A DNA stretch of 64,000 nt from Rossellomorea sp. y25. Its GTDB lineage: Bacteria > Bacillota > Bacilli > Bacillales > Bacillaceae_B. A program made the position numbers and the translations under genes. The notes under the pieces are model-generated. The model was not told the DNA's origin and ran no database searches. It saw only the letters and a program-made list of their open reading frames with translations. The stretch's first letter is position 1. Each line of letters opens with the position of its first letter. The DNA is taken from positions 2,488,501 through 2,552,500 of the forward strand of contig NZ_CP145886.1 of NCBI RefSeq assembly GCF_038049935.1, in the 5' to 3' direction. Shown here piece by piece: positions 34,927-44,643 of this stretch.

Positions 34927-35760
34927 TTGTCAATCAATCATAAACATTCGTTTTTGTGGAGTGGCATAATCTTCACTTTCTTCACTTTATATATCATATT
35001 TCGCACTACAAATGTACAATCCAGTGAAAAGCCTTTAACAGCTGAAGAAAAATATCCTACCGTCTTTGTACACGGGTACAAAGGTACATACAATTCTTTC
35101 AGAACGATGTTAGAACGATTTGAAAACCAGCATGGCTGGGGTCAAAAAACGTTGGAGATTTATGTATCTGAGAATGGCAGTGTAGTGTATAAAGGATCTC
35201 TTTCCACAAATCCCACTTCACCTCCTCTCGTTCAAGTCATCTTTGAAGATAACCGTGCATCATTAGAGAAGCAAGCAATTTGGTTAGAGAATGCAATGAA
35301 GCTCTTGTACCACCAATTTGACGTTTCAAACGTAAATATCGTAGGACACTCCATGGGTGGGCTTGCTTCAACTAAATATATTCTAAATACAAGGGATAAC
35401 TCATTTGTTCCGAAGACCCATAAATTTATTACGATTGCTACACCTTTCCTTGGCGTTACCAAGGAATCTTATGACCAGATTAATACAGGCGCAGCTGTTA
35501 TTGACTTAAAACCAGAATCACGGGCATTGAAAGATTTATTTATGAATCGCCATTTAATCCCTTCATATATACATGTATTATCCATCGCAGGATCAGGTGA
35601 TGATGTGGTAAATGTTCAAAGTGCTATGGGCAGTCAATCACTATTTGAAGAAAGTCATTTTCAATCCAAGATCGTTTATGATCCATCTATTTCTCATAGC
35701 GGCTTACATGAAACGATTAAAGTAGACCGTCTTGTTGGAGATTACCTATGGAGTAAATAA
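34927..35760 (+). CDS. Exported alpha/beta hydrolase, DUF915 lipase-like
   Basis: This 277-residue protein has an N-terminal transmembrane or signal segment (FLWSGIIFTFFTLYIIF). The hydrolase fold shows PTVFVHGYKGTYNSF (oxyanion region), the nucleophile elbow VGHSMGGLAS, and a later SHSGLHE with the likely catalytic His. DUF915 proteins are secreted or anchored lipase-like enzymes; the substrate is unknown. The start is TTG at 34927 behind AAAGGAGCGG. Confidence 0.85.
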   Translation: MSINHKHSFLWSGIIFTFFTLYIIFRTTNVQSSEKPLTAEEKYPTVFVHGYKGTYNSFRTMLERFENQHGWGQKTLEIYVSENGSVVYKGSLSTNPTSPPLVQVIFEDNRASLEKQAIWLENAMKLLYHQFDVSNVNIVGHSMGGLASTKYILNTRDNSFVPKTHKFITIATPFLGVTKESYDQINTGAAVIDLKPESRALKDLFMNRHLIPSYIHVLSIAGSGDDVVNVQSAMGSQSLFEESHFQSKIVYDPSISHSGLHETIKVDRLVGDYLWSK

Positions 35761-35770
35761 GGGAAATTTT

Positions 35771-35819
35771 CACTTCCGTACTCAAATAGAGTTTCTATTC
35801 TGATACGGAAGTTTTTTTC
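35771..35819 (+). terminator. Terminator after the DUF915 gene
   Basis: ACTTCCGTA and TACGGAAGT form the stem, followed by TTTTTTC. Confidence 0.88.
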
Positions 35820-35881
35820 TGTGCAGTTGCGTAAAATTCCTTTACGTTCTATACTACACAAGACTAAACCTCAAGGTTAGG

Positions 35882-37084
35882 ATGAGTAGAATGACAAAAG
35901 AAAGAATCATTAAAGCAAACCCTAAATACATACAACAATTCCAGAAAGGTTTTCCCCTCATAAATAAAGAAAATGTGACATCATCAATTGAGCATGTAGA
36001 AGACGGAGAAATTTTTAAGCTTGTTGACAATAAGAATACCTTTATTGCAAAAGGCTACTTCGGAATTCAGAACAAAGGGATCGGCTGGCTTCTGAGCTGG
36101 AAAGAAAAAGAAGAAATTGATAAAGACTTTATCTTTAAAAAACTTCAAGCTGCAATCAATCAACGACTTCACTTCTTCTATAGTGAAGATACTACAGCAT
36201 TTCGGGTATTTAATGGTGAAGGAGATGGTTTCGGGGGCATCACCATTGACTACTTTGATGGATACTATCTCGTTCAATGGTATTCAAAAGGAGCCTATTC
36301 ATTCCACGAAGAGGTTATGCAATCGTTAAGAGAATTAACGGATTTCAAAGGGATTTATCAAAAAAAGCGGTTTGCACAGGAAGGGAAATATGTGGATGAA
36401 GATGATTTCGTTGAAGGAAACCGTCCTTCATTCCCCCTTCTCGTCAAAGAAAATGGCGTTCAATTTGCCATCTATTTAAATGACGGGGCCATGGTAGGGG
36501 TTTTCCTTGATCAACGTGAAGTGCGCAAACGAATTCGCGACTCTTATTCTGAAGGAAAACGGGTATTAAATACGTTCTCTTACACAGGAGCATTTTCTGT
36601 TTTCGCTGCACTCGGTGGTGCATCTCTGACCACCAGTGTAGACCTTGCTAATCGCAGTCTAAGCAAAACGATTGAACAATTCAGTATAAACGGGATTGAT
36701 TATGAAGCACAAAACATCATTGTGGAAGATGTCTTTAAGTACTTTAAATATGCCGTAAAAAAAGAACTCTCCTTTGATCTTGTGATTCTTGATCCACCAA
36801 GCTTTGCCCGCTCAAAGAAACATACATTCAGTGCTGCAAAGGATTATAAAGATTTGTTAAAGGAAGCGATTGCCATTACTGAAAAAAACGGTACCATTGT
36901 GGCATCCACTAATTGCAGTACATTTAATATGAAAAAATTCAAAAGCTTTATTGAAGCAGCCTTTAAAGAAACCAATGGTAAATACAAAATACTTGAAGAG
37001 TACACTCTGCCAGAAGACTTTAAAACCCTCAGTCAATACAAACAGAGTGATTACCTTAAAGTCGCTTTTATTCAAAAACTATAA
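35882..37084 (+). CDS. 23S rRNA (cytosine-C5)-methyltransferase, RlmI/YwbD-like
   Basis: This 400-residue protein has an N-terminal PUA-like domain (RIIKANPKYIQQFQKGFP, about 8-80), a middle domain with DGEGDGFGGITIDYFDG-like FNGEGDGFGG, and a class I methyltransferase core with VLNTFSYTGAFSVFAA, DLVILDPPSFARS and a Cys in ASTNCST. This is the RlmI/RlmO type that methylates cytosine in 23S rRNA. ATG 35882 and ATG 35891 are both possible starts; ribosome site spacing does not decide firmly. Confidence 0.88.
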   Translation: MSRMTKERIIKANPKYIQQFQKGFPLINKENVTSSIEHVEDGEIFKLVDNKNTFIAKGYFGIQNKGIGWLLSWKEKEEIDKDFIFKKLQAAINQRLHFFYSEDTTAFRVFNGEGDGFGGITIDYFDGYYLVQWYSKGAYSFHEEVMQSLRELTDFKGIYQKKRFAQEGKYVDEDDFVEGNRPSFPLLVKENGVQFAIYLNDGAMVGVFLDQREVRKRIRDSYSEGKRVLNTFSYTGAFSVFAALGGASLTTSVDLANRSLSKTIEQFSINGIDYEAQNIIVEDVFKYFKYAVKKELSFDLVILDPPSFARSKKHTFSAAKDYKDLLKEAIAITEKNGTIVASTNCSTFNMKKFKSFIEAAFKETNGKYKILEEYTLPEDFKTLSQYKQSDYLKVAFIQKL

Positions 37085-37090
37085 TAGATA

Positions 37091-37118
37091 GGGACGGACC
37101 TTTCAAAGGTCCGTCCCT
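37091..37118. repeat. Perfect GGGACGGACC palindrome
   Basis: GGGACGGACCTTT and AAAGGTCCGTCCC form a perfect 13-bp inverted repeat with a two-base loop, just past the methyltransferase gene, without a strong T tract. Related forms lie at 10949-10966 and 43256-43301. Confidence 0.7.
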
Positions 37119-37322
37119 ATTCCTGTTTGTTTATCTGTAGGATAAGTCCTACTCCCCTTATTTATTTTTGTAAAGAATCTGTGGTAAGATTTCATTGATA
37201 AGTATACGTTCATTGCTTTCCATAAATGACAGAATACTCTGTCATTATTTCCTCGGAAACCGCAAAAAGCGACACACAATAAGGATATTTTAGAGAAAAA
37301 GATCGAATGAGGAGGTTTGCTG

Positions 37323-37853
37323 ATGAAAAAAGCTGTTTTTCTCGATCGTGATGGAGTAATCAATGAGGTAAAAACCGAGAGAGTGACATTTGTTAATACA
37401 TCAGATCAATTTTATTTCCTGCAGGGAGTTCTTGAAGCGATTAAATTATTGACTGACTCCAACTTTCTGATTTTCGTCGTCACCAACCAGGGTGGAGTTG
37501 GGTTAGGATATCTCTCTCATGAACAACTTGATTCCATACACGATTATATGGTGAAGGAAATTGAAAAGGCTGGTGGATTCATTCAAGAAGTTTCTTGTTG
37601 TACTCACAAGCCACACGAGGGTTGTGAATGCAGAAAGCCTGAAGCTGGGATGATTTTGGACTTAGCCAAAAAGTACGATTTAGATACTGCCCGATCATAT
37701 ATGGTAGGTGATCGCGATGTAGATATTGAAGCTGGCCGCAAAGCGGGATGCACTACTATCTTACTTGCAGACGGGCCCTCCCCTCTATATAACGCCGATT
37801 ACATGTTTACTAACTTAATGGAAGCTGCTGAATTAATTGTCACTAATAAGTAA
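37323..37853 (+). CDS. HAD-IIIA phosphatase, GmhB-like
   Basis: This 176-residue protein has motif I FLDRDGVINE, motif II VTNQGGVG, a zinc-binding loop CCTHKPHEGCECRKP, and motif III/IV GDRDVDIEAG. That is the pattern of D-glycero-D-manno-heptose 1,7-bisphosphate phosphatase and histidinol phosphatase. No heptose genes lie nearby, so the substrate is open. ATG 37323 is 7 bases after GGAGG; the TTG at 37317 is too close. Confidence 0.88.
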   Translation: MKKAVFLDRDGVINEVKTERVTFVNTSDQFYFLQGVLEAIKLLTDSNFLIFVVTNQGGVGLGYLSHEQLDSIHDYMVKEIEKAGGFIQEVSCCTHKPHEGCECRKPEAGMILDLAKKYDLDTARSYMVGDRDVDIEAGRKAGCTTILLADGPSPLYNADYMFTNLMEAAELIVTNK

Positions 37854-38047
37854 GTCCCCTTTGTTCCTGTAAGGACGGGACACCATTTTCTTTTCCCATT
37901 CGTTCAGCAAGAATAACCAAGAACTATAAACATATAAAGCTATAGCATCTGGGTGTTTTATGTAAGTATCGAGCCTGTTTTATCGTTTTCAAAATAGGGA
38001 ATTCTATGGTAAAGTACTATGGAACTAATGAGAATGGGAGGTATTCG

Positions 38048-39964
38048 ATGAACCAGCAGGAACTATTACACATTATACGAGATCACTATCCCTTTGATGT
38101 TCTAACCACAGAACAGTTAGATTACATTATTTCCGGTTCTAAATACACTACCTTCAAAAAAGGTGAATTCCTTTTTCATGAAGATGAAACAGTAGAAGAA
38201 CTGGATATATATTTCCTTGTCTCGGGACTTGCGAAAAACGTTCTGCATCGATCAAGTGGCAAGCAGTATTCCCTCCGATTCTATTATCCTGGGGACTTGA
38301 TCGGGATCATGATTATGCTCACGAGCGGTGAAATGACCTTTTCCGTACAGGCAATAGAGAATTGCACCGTCTTCCGTATTCAGAAGGCCCGGCTCTTGGA
38401 GGTTATGACCAAGAACAATGACTTTTCAAAAATCATCTTTGAAAGTATCGGAAATCGCATGAAAACTTTGTACGATGAAATAAAAGCGAAGTCTGCCACT
38501 GATACCGACGACGAAAATATCAGCCTGTTTCGTACCAAAGTCCATACGCTAATGGATCGCCCCACTTTCATTGACGGCAATGCCACTGTTTTGGACGCAG
38601 CAAGAAAGATGAAAGAAGAAGATACATATGGTTTAGTGGTAGTAGACCAAGAGAAGAAAATGCAAGGCATTCTCACCCAACGAGAAATCCTGTCTTATAT
38701 TACAAACCCAAGTATCAGTGAATCAGTAAAAGATTGGATGAAGAAAAAACCGTTTTGGATTCGTGATGAATCCTTTGCCTATGAAGCCCTTTCTTATTTC
38801 AAGCATGAAGAAGTCGACTTTGTCCCAATTATCCGCAACGATGAAGTTGTGGGAGTTCTGACCAGTACTTCATTTCTCAATATTCAGGATTCAAATTATT
38901 TGGATCTTTCGTATAAAATCCAAAAAGCCATTACGAACGACGAACTGGTAGAACTGGCAACTGTGAAAAGTAAGACTTTTCAACAGTTCATTCAAGATCT
39001 ACTCCTTCAGGATAGTTTTGGCTACGATATTTGCGAAGTGATCTCAAACTATAATGATCGCCTGCACCGAAAAATCATTCAATTAACTGAAAAAGAAATG
39101 CGTAAGGAAGGATTCGGATCTGCGCCTATCAATTATTGTTTTATCGTCATGGGCAGTCAAGGCAGGAGTGAGCAAGGCTTTCATACGGATCAGGATAATG
39201 GAATCATACTCGATGATTATAATCACTTATCCGATCTCAAGAAGGTTGATTTGTATTTCCAGGCATTTACTGAAAAACTCAATTTAAAGCTGGCAGCATG
39301 CGGTTTTCCTGAATGTACTGGCGGGATCATGGCGAAGGAACAAAAATGGAAACGTTCCTATACCGATTGGAAAAAAGCGATTGATGAATGGCTTTACGAA
39401 ATAGATGCACAGGAAGTCCAAAACATTACAATGTTTTATGATTTTCGTCCGATTTACGGTGATTACTCCATCGCTGAAGAAATCCGAAATTATTTAGCGG
39501 AAAAATCGAAACGATCTCTTAATATGCAGCAACTATTAAGAAAAGATGCCCTTCGCTTCAAGCTTCCTGTCGGTCCTTTGGGACGCGTGAACCTGAAACC
39601 CAGAAATCATTTATTTAATATTAAGAAGTCAGGTCTTTTGCAGATCGTCAATATGATACGTATACATTCTGTAAAGTACGGAATCAAGGAAGTCAATACA
39701 ATTAAACGTGTTCACGCATTGAAAAATATGCAGGCGTTTCATCCCAGGGATGCAGAAAATGTTAAAACAGCTATGCATATCCTTCTCACTCTGCGTACTA
39801 AGCAAAACCTTCTTGAACTTAAAGAAGGAAAGACATTAAGTAACGATATTGATGTACGTACTCTTTCAAAAGATGATCGTCAGAAATTAAAAGAATCCAT
39901 CCAAATTGCTAATCGACTTCAACAAGTGATGGAAATTAGTTTTAATAGGAACCGGGTGGTTTAA
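38048..39964 (+). CDS. cNMP-binding/CBS/DUF294 nucleotidyltransferase-like signalling protein
   Basis: This 638-residue protein has a cyclic-nucleotide-binding domain (about 1-135: FHEDETVEELDIYFLVSGLAKN), two CBS domains (about 160-280: FIDGNATVLDAARKM, GILTQREILSYI), and a DUF294 nucleotidyltransferase-like domain (about 310-630) with MGSQGRSEQGFHTDQDNG, where GS and the DxD supply the NTase site. ATG 38048 is set by GGGAGG; the frame to 38006 lacks a ribosome site. The exonuclease gene starts within its stop codon (TAATG), so the two are coupled. Confidence 0.87.
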   Translation: MNQQELLHIIRDHYPFDVLTTEQLDYIISGSKYTTFKKGEFLFHEDETVEELDIYFLVSGLAKNVLHRSSGKQYSLRFYYPGDLIGIMIMLTSGEMTFSVQAIENCTVFRIQKARLLEVMTKNNDFSKIIFESIGNRMKTLYDEIKAKSATDTDDENISLFRTKVHTLMDRPTFIDGNATVLDAARKMKEEDTYGLVVVDQEKKMQGILTQREILSYITNPSISESVKDWMKKKPFWIRDESFAYEALSYFKHEEVDFVPIIRNDEVVGVLTSTSFLNIQDSNYLDLSYKIQKAITNDELVELATVKSKTFQQFIQDLLLQDSFGYDICEVISNYNDRLHRKIIQLTEKEMRKEGFGSAPINYCFIVMGSQGRSEQGFHTDQDNGIILDDYNHLSDLKKVDLYFQAFTEKLNLKLAACGFPECTGGIMAKEQKWKRSYTDWKKAIDEWLYEIDAQEVQNITMFYDFRPIYGDYSIAEEIRNYLAEKSKRSLNMQQLLRKDALRFKLPVGPLGRVNLKPRNHLFNIKKSGLLQIVNMIRIHSVKYGIKEVNTIKRVHALKNMQAFHPRDAENVKTAMHILLTLRTKQNLLELKEGKTLSNDIDVRTLSKDDRQKLKESIQIANRLQQVMEISFNRNRVV

Positions 39965-40719
39965 TGAATGATATTGGAATTAATGTGGGTTACCGCATTC
40001 TGAAATATTATTTATGGCAGCAATTTTTCTTTCGCTTTCAAGTGAAACGGGAAAAAGAAAAGCTTTCCTACCATAAATTATCTCGTGCCCTAAAAGAGTT
40101 TGAAGAGGAAAAACCCACGCTTCAACAAAAGCATTTATTCGATTGTGACTTTACCATTTTCGACCTTGAGACAACGGGCTTTTTTCCGGAGGTGGGAGAT
40201 GAAATCATCTCAATCGGAGCCGTAAAGGTCAAGGAAGGTAAAGTCCAGCGAAATGACACGTTCTATCAGGTCATAAATCCCCTTCAAACGGTGTCAAGGG
40301 ATACGAAACGATTTACTGGTCTAAGAAGAAAAGATTTTTTAAACGGAGTTACACTGCCGATTGGGTTGCAGCGATTTTTAGAGTTCAGCAAAGGTACCAT
40401 CCTTGTTGCCCATCCTGCTAGTTTTGACATAAATTTTCTTCAGAAACGCATTTACAAGTGGCAGCTACCATCATTTAATCCGGAATATGTTGACTCCTTT
40501 TCACTTGCAAATGGATTACTGGAACGGGACGATTGTTACCTGGACGCCCTTGTAAAGAAATTTGACATCGACTCACGGACCCGTCATCATGCTCTAAATG
40601 ATGCGATCATGACCGCCGAAATCTTCGAAGAACTATTAAAAATCTGTTATCAGCAAGAAGTCCACACGATACGGGGATTGAATGAGTTTATATTGGAGGA
40701 GACAAGCTCCGGGTTCTGA
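39964..40719 (+). CDS. DnaQ-like 3'-5' exonuclease
   Basis: This 251-residue protein has the DEDDh pattern: Exo I DLETTGFFPEVGDEII, Exo II VAHPASFDINFL, and Exo III HHALNDAIMTAEIF. This matches the DNA polymerase III epsilon-like exonucleases. About 55 residues of unknown role precede the domain. The ATG overlaps the stop of the DUF294 gene. Pairs of DUF294/CBS proteins with DnaQ-like exonucleases occur in other bacteria; the role is not established. Confidence 0.88.
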   Translation: MNDIGINVGYRILKYYLWQQFFFRFQVKREKEKLSYHKLSRALKEFEEEKPTLQQKHLFDCDFTIFDLETTGFFPEVGDEIISIGAVKVKEGKVQRNDTFYQVINPLQTVSRDTKRFTGLRRKDFLNGVTLPIGLQRFLEFSKGTILVAHPASFDINFLQKRIYKWQLPSFNPEYVDSFSLANGLLERDDCYLDALVKKFDIDSRTRHHALNDAIMTAEIFEELLKICYQQEVHTIRGLNEFILEETSSGF

Positions 40720-40743
40720 TAAGATTTCTTCCCCTGATAAAAG

Positions 40744-40782
40744 AGAAAAAACGCTTGAGAACATTTCCTCAAGCGTTTTGCA
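40744..40782. terminator. Bidirectional terminator between the exonuclease gene and proA
   Basis: AAAACGCTTGAG and CTCAAGCGTTTT form a 12-bp stem with T tracts on both sides. Confidence 0.88.
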
Positions 40783-40788
40783 TGTTTA

Positions 40789-42051
40789 TTATCGAATTTG
40801 TCCGGTTCCATGCATCATATACTTAACGGTTGTTAAAGCTGGTAGCCCCATTGGTCCTCTAGCATGAAGTTTCTGTGTAGAGATTCCAATTTCAGCACCA
40901 AATCCTAACGCTCCTCCATCAGTGAAACGAGTGGAAGCATTATGATAGAGAGCGGCTGCATCCACGAGCATCATGAATTTCTTCGCTGTTTCTGTGTTTT
41001 CCGTGACAATGGCTTCTGAATGCTTTGTACCATATTGTTCGATGTGATCGACTGCTTCATCCAAAGAAGGTACAATCTTCACGGCAATATCCAGACTTAG
41101 ATATTCATTTGCCCAATCTTCTTCTCCAGCAAGCTTCGCATCTTCAATCGCTTCGACTACTTTTTCATCTCCGTGAATAGATACATTGTGTTCTTTAAGC
41201 TTTTCTACAAATGCACCCTTATTTTCTTTAAACCAGTCTTCATGCAGGATGACGGTTTCAGCTGCATTACATACCGCTGGACGGTCTGTTTTTGCATTGA
41301 TGATGATGTTTAATGCTTTATCCACTTGAGCTTCTTTGTCAATATAGATATGACAGTTTCCTACGCCAGTCTCAAGGACAGGTACAGTTGCATTATTAAC
41401 GACAGCATTGATTAATGCACCTCCACCGCGGGGAATCAGCACATCAATATGCTCTTTCATCGTGAATAACTCACTTGTTGCATCTCGATCGGTTGTATTA
41501 ATGAATTGTACTGCATCTTTAGGAATATCCGTTTTCTCAAGTGCTTCATGCATGACGTCCACAATTGCTTTGTTCGAGGTAATGGCATTTGACCCACCTT
41601 TCAGGACAATGGCATTGCCGGATTTTAGTGCTAATCCGGTTGCATCAACCGTTACATTAGGACGTGCTTCATAAATCATTCCAATGACACCAAGTGGAAC
41701 CGTTACTTTTTGAACTTGCAGTTGATTTTCAAGAGTCCAATCGGATACCACTTTTCCAGTGGGATCTTCCAAGTCAGCTACTTGACGGAGACCACTTGCG
41801 AAATCTTCAACACGTTCTTTAGAAAGTGATAAACGATCCATAAATGCAGCTTCGAAGCCCTTTTCTTTCCCTCTTTCAAGGTCTTTTTCATTTTGTTTTA
41901 GTATAGATTCGTAATTCTCCTCTAAATGATCGGCAAGGATATGAAGGGCTTTATTTTTTTGGTCGGTAGTCAGCATACTTAATGTTTTAGAAGCTTTCTT
42001 TGCTAGTATCGCTTGTTTTTTTACATCCGTTTTTTCTATAGTTAAAGTCAT
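40789..42051 (-). CDS. proA: Gamma-glutamyl phosphate reductase
   Basis: ProA reduces gamma-glutamyl phosphate to glutamate-5-semialdehyde in proline synthesis. The 420-residue protein has the aldehyde dehydrogenase-like fold with VPLGVIGMIYEARPNVTVDA, the catalytic Cys in DRPAVCNAAETVILH, and HNASTRFTDGGALGFGAEIGIST. ATG 42051 follows AGGAGGTATTTG; a longer frame is not supported. It follows proB after 73 bases. Confidence 0.97.
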   Translation of the reverse strand: MTLTIEKTDVKKQAILAKKASKTLSMLTTDQKNKALHILADHLEENYESILKQNEKDLERGKEKGFEAAFMDRLSLSKERVEDFASGLRQVADLEDPTGKVVSDWTLENQLQVQKVTVPLGVIGMIYEARPNVTVDATGLALKSGNAIVLKGGSNAITSNKAIVDVMHEALEKTDIPKDAVQFINTTDRDATSELFTMKEHIDVLIPRGGGALINAVVNNATVPVLETGVGNCHIYIDKEAQVDKALNIIINAKTDRPAVCNAAETVILHEDWFKENKGAFVEKLKEHNVSIHGDEKVVEAIEDAKLAGEEDWANEYLSLDIAVKIVPSLDEAVDHIEQYGTKHSEAIVTENTETAKKFMMLVDAAALYHNASTRFTDGGALGFGAEIGISTQKLHARGPMGLPALTTVKYMMHGTGQIR

Positions 42052-42124
42052 CAAATACCTCCTGTTTTTTTGAAAAAGAATTCGACCGGATTGTGCAGGG
42101 GAAGAAGGAGACAAACTCCTTCTT

Positions 42125-43240
42125 TTATACTCCTACTGGAATGGGTAAATCGACATGACATACTAGTTGGTCAATTTCGACTGCGATTTGATCCGCTTTG
42201 ATGTCTGTAGGATTTTTCAGTTGTCCTGAACGGAAATTTACCATTCCCAAACCAATTTCTTCATTTCGATTATCAAGGATTCGCACGACTGCACCTTTAT
42301 TAAATCGGCCTTTTACAGTATAAATATCATCAATTGTTAAACTTTCTTTTTGTTCCAGAATACGTTCTTTCGCATCTGAGTCGATGGTGATTTCACCTTC
42401 GGGACCTGAGTTGAACGCAATCCACTGCTTTTTGGAATCAAGGTTTACGGAATCTTCTGCAGATTCAAAGTACGTTCCTTTAGCAGTATGTTGGACAGCA
42501 TCGTAAATAACATTTGAGTTGCCTGATTTACCTAGAAACGCAGGAATTCCAGAAGCCATTGTGATCTTAAATGCATCGATTTTGGATCTCATTCCACCTG
42601 TTCCTACAGAACTTCCAGGCTCTCCTGCCATGTCTTCGATATCTTCAGTAATTTCCGTTACGCTTTCTAACAGTTCAGCATCTGGATTTTTGCGTGGATC
42701 AGAATCATATAATCCATCAATGTCAGATAGAATGATGAGTTGATCAGCATCCACTAATGCCGCAACTTTAGCAGATAGTGTATCATTATCTCCAAATTTC
42801 AATCGGTCGATCGTTACGGTATCATTTTCATTTACAATCGGAATAATCCCTCGTTCAAGAAGAACATTGATTGTGTTTCTTGCATTGTTGTATCGGTCTT
42901 CATCAGAAAAATCACTACGAGTGATCAGAATTTGAGAAGCCACGTATCCGTTGGAGATTAACAGATCAGAATACGCTTCAATCAATAGTCCTTGGCCAAT
43001 AGCTGCTGCTGCCTGCTTCTCGGGAAGAGAGCTTGGGCGTGTTAAGCATCCTAATTTACGATAGCCCGCAGCGACGGCTCCTGATGAAACAAGCAATACT
43101 TCATGACCGTCATCCTTTAATCGAACAACTTCATCAACAAGTCGCTCCAGCTTCCTGCGACTCATTTCTCCATGCAAGCTTGTTAATGAACTACTTCCAA
43201 TCTTAATTACGATACGTTTCTTCTGATTATTTTGGGACAT
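42125..43240 (-). CDS. proB: Glutamate 5-kinase
   Basis: ProB phosphorylates glutamate at the gamma position, the first and feedback-controlled step of proline synthesis. The 371-residue protein has the amino-acid kinase domain (VIKIGSSSLT near the start, VSSGAVAAGYRKLG, NENDTVTIDRLKFGDNDTLSA, GTGGMRSKIDAFK) and a C-terminal PUA domain (about 280-360: VKGRFNKGAVVRILD). The ATG follows AGGAGTGATTGA. It forms an operon with proA. Confidence 0.97.
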   Translation of the reverse strand: MSQNNQKKRIVIKIGSSSLTSLHGEMSRRKLERLVDEVVRLKDDGHEVLLVSSGAVAAGYRKLGCLTRPSSLPEKQAAAAIGQGLLIEAYSDLLISNGYVASQILITRSDFSDEDRYNNARNTINVLLERGIIPIVNENDTVTIDRLKFGDNDTLSAKVAALVDADQLIILSDIDGLYDSDPRKNPDAELLESVTEITEDIEDMAGEPGSSVGTGGMRSKIDAFKITMASGIPAFLGKSGNSNVIYDAVQHTAKGTYFESAEDSVNLDSKKQWIAFNSGPEGEITIDSDAKERILEQKESLTIDDIYTVKGRFNKGAVVRILDNRNEEIGLGMVNFRSGQLKNPTDIKADQIAVEIDQLVCHVDLPIPVGV

Positions 43241-43255
43241 TCAATCACTCCTAGT

Positions 43256-43301
43256 AAAAAGGTCCGTCCCTCGCCCCTCTTTATGTGTGTAGGGACGGAC
43301 T
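43256..43301 (-). terminator. Terminator after proI, GGGACGGACC type
   Basis: On the minus strand GTCCGTCCCT and AGGGACGGAC pair across a loop, followed by CTTTTTAC. It separates proI from proB and shares its stem sequence with the palindromes at 37091 and 10949. Confidence 0.78.
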
Positions 43302-43359
43302 TGTATTTCTTGTTTGGTTGGTAATGTTTATATGGGGTGTTTAATAGTCGATGTTTGTT

Positions 43360-44205
43360 TTAGCTAGTTACTAATTGTTTGGACTGTAAGGATGAGCTGA
43401 TTTCTTTCGAACGTTTTTCTGCTCCCTTGACAGCTTCTGAGATAGCCTTACCTCCGCCGAACTCTGCTAATGCATCAAGTCCTGCAGCTGTAGTACCATT
43501 TGGGGATGTTACATTTTCTCTAAGTTGAGTTGGTGATTCTTCTCGCTCAAGCATCATTTTAGCTGCGCCGAAAATGGTTTGAGCTCCGATTTTACGAGCT
43601 AATTTAGGGTCTAATCCTGCTTCAGCACCCGTCTTTTCAATGTGTTCCATTAAATAATAGAAGTATGCTGGACCACTACCGGCAATTCCAGTGAAAATGT
43701 CCATTTGGCTTTCTTCGATAACGAAAACTTCTCCGATGCTTGATAATAATTCTTCTGCATTCTCCATGTCTTCTCTAGAAGTAAAACGCCCTGCACTTAT
43801 GGCTGTAGCAGATTCTTTCAACATACTTGACGTATTTGGCATGACCCGGATAACAGGCTGCCCTGCTGGTAGTTGCTCTTCCATATGAGAAGTGGTGATT
43901 CCTGCAAGCACTGACATAATCACCGTATCGTTCCTTACTAAGTGATTAATGGAATCTAATGCTTTATCAATATCCTTCGGTTTCATCGCCAGAATAAGAA
44001 TATCTATTTCATTAAAGGGTAGATCATCTTTTGTTAAAGCTGTTATATCGTATTTGGCTTTCATTTCCTGAAGTCTTCCTTGATTGCTTCGATTTGAAAC
44101 AATAATTTGTCCGGATGGGATTTTTCCACTTTGTACAGTTCCTGAAATCATAGCTTCAGCCATATTTCCTGCACCTAAAAAAGCAATCGTTTTATGTTTT
44201 AACAA
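43360..44205 (-). CDS. proI: Pyrroline-5-carboxylate reductase
   Basis: This enzyme reduces pyrroline-5-carboxylate to proline with NAD(P)H. The 281-residue protein has the Rossmann motif AFLGAGNMAEAMISG, VIRVMPNTSSML, and the C-terminal helical block GIAGSGPAYFYYLMEHI with TSPNGTTAAGLDAL. The name proI follows the Bacillus form beside proBA; proC would be equivalent. The start is TTG at 44205, behind AGGAGTGGATATGA. No T-box leader is seen upstream. Confidence 0.93.
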   Translation of the reverse strand: MLKHKTIAFLGAGNMAEAMISGTVQSGKIPSGQIIVSNRSNQGRLQEMKAKYDITALTKDDLPFNEIDILILAMKPKDIDKALDSINHLVRNDTVIMSVLAGITTSHMEEQLPAGQPVIRVMPNTSSMLKESATAISAGRFTSREDMENAEELLSSIGEVFVIEESQMDIFTGIAGSGPAYFYYLMEHIEKTGAEAGLDPKLARKIGAQTIFGAAKMMLEREESPTQLRENVTSPNGTTAAGLDALAEFGGGKAISEAVKGAEKRSKEISSSLQSKQLVTS

Positions 44206-44597
44206 TCATATCCACTCCTGTTCGTATATTTTCTGTTTGGTTTTTAATCGTGCATTCATTTTTAAATTTAGTATTAATATAAAGGATTGTTTGTTGTTAA
44301 ATTTCCTGGTTCATGTCTCTAAAAACCTTTGTTGGCGTGTGTTTTGTTCACAACGTTTATTATCGTAACATGCTGGTAAATGATATCAAGGGCAATATAG
44401 GAAGTAGTAAGGAATTGGCCGAAATAGCTAGTGGAAGCGTTATCATCACCATTTATGTTAGTCAGATTCCTTCTAAAGGCCATATATTGGCTCAGAGAGC
44501 GTATAATCAGAATTTCAAATTCTGCCTCCACTTGAATTGGCATCAATATTTTTTATGATGAAGACTGTTAGGAACGTATTCTTTCTTCCATTTGTAC
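44206..44597. other. 392-base spacer without recognised gene
   Basis: Two overlapping open frames on opposite strands (44313-44558 and 44319-44546) lack a good ribosome site and resemble nothing I know. I looked for the T-box GGGUGGNACCGCG block upstream of proI and did not find it. Confidence 0.4.
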
Positions 44598-44638
44598 AAA
44601 AAAACCCGTTAAGCCATTTACCAGCTTAACGGGCTTTA
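44598..44638 (-). terminator. Terminator after the LCP gene
   Basis: AGCCCGTTAAGC and GCTTAACGGGTT form the stem, followed on the minus strand by TTTTTTG. Confidence 0.9.
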
Positions 44639-44643
44639 CGAAT

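Noticed and set aside
44206..44597. T-box or other riboswitch upstream of proI
   Set aside because: The conserved T-box GGGUGG block and an antiterminator/terminator pair were not found.
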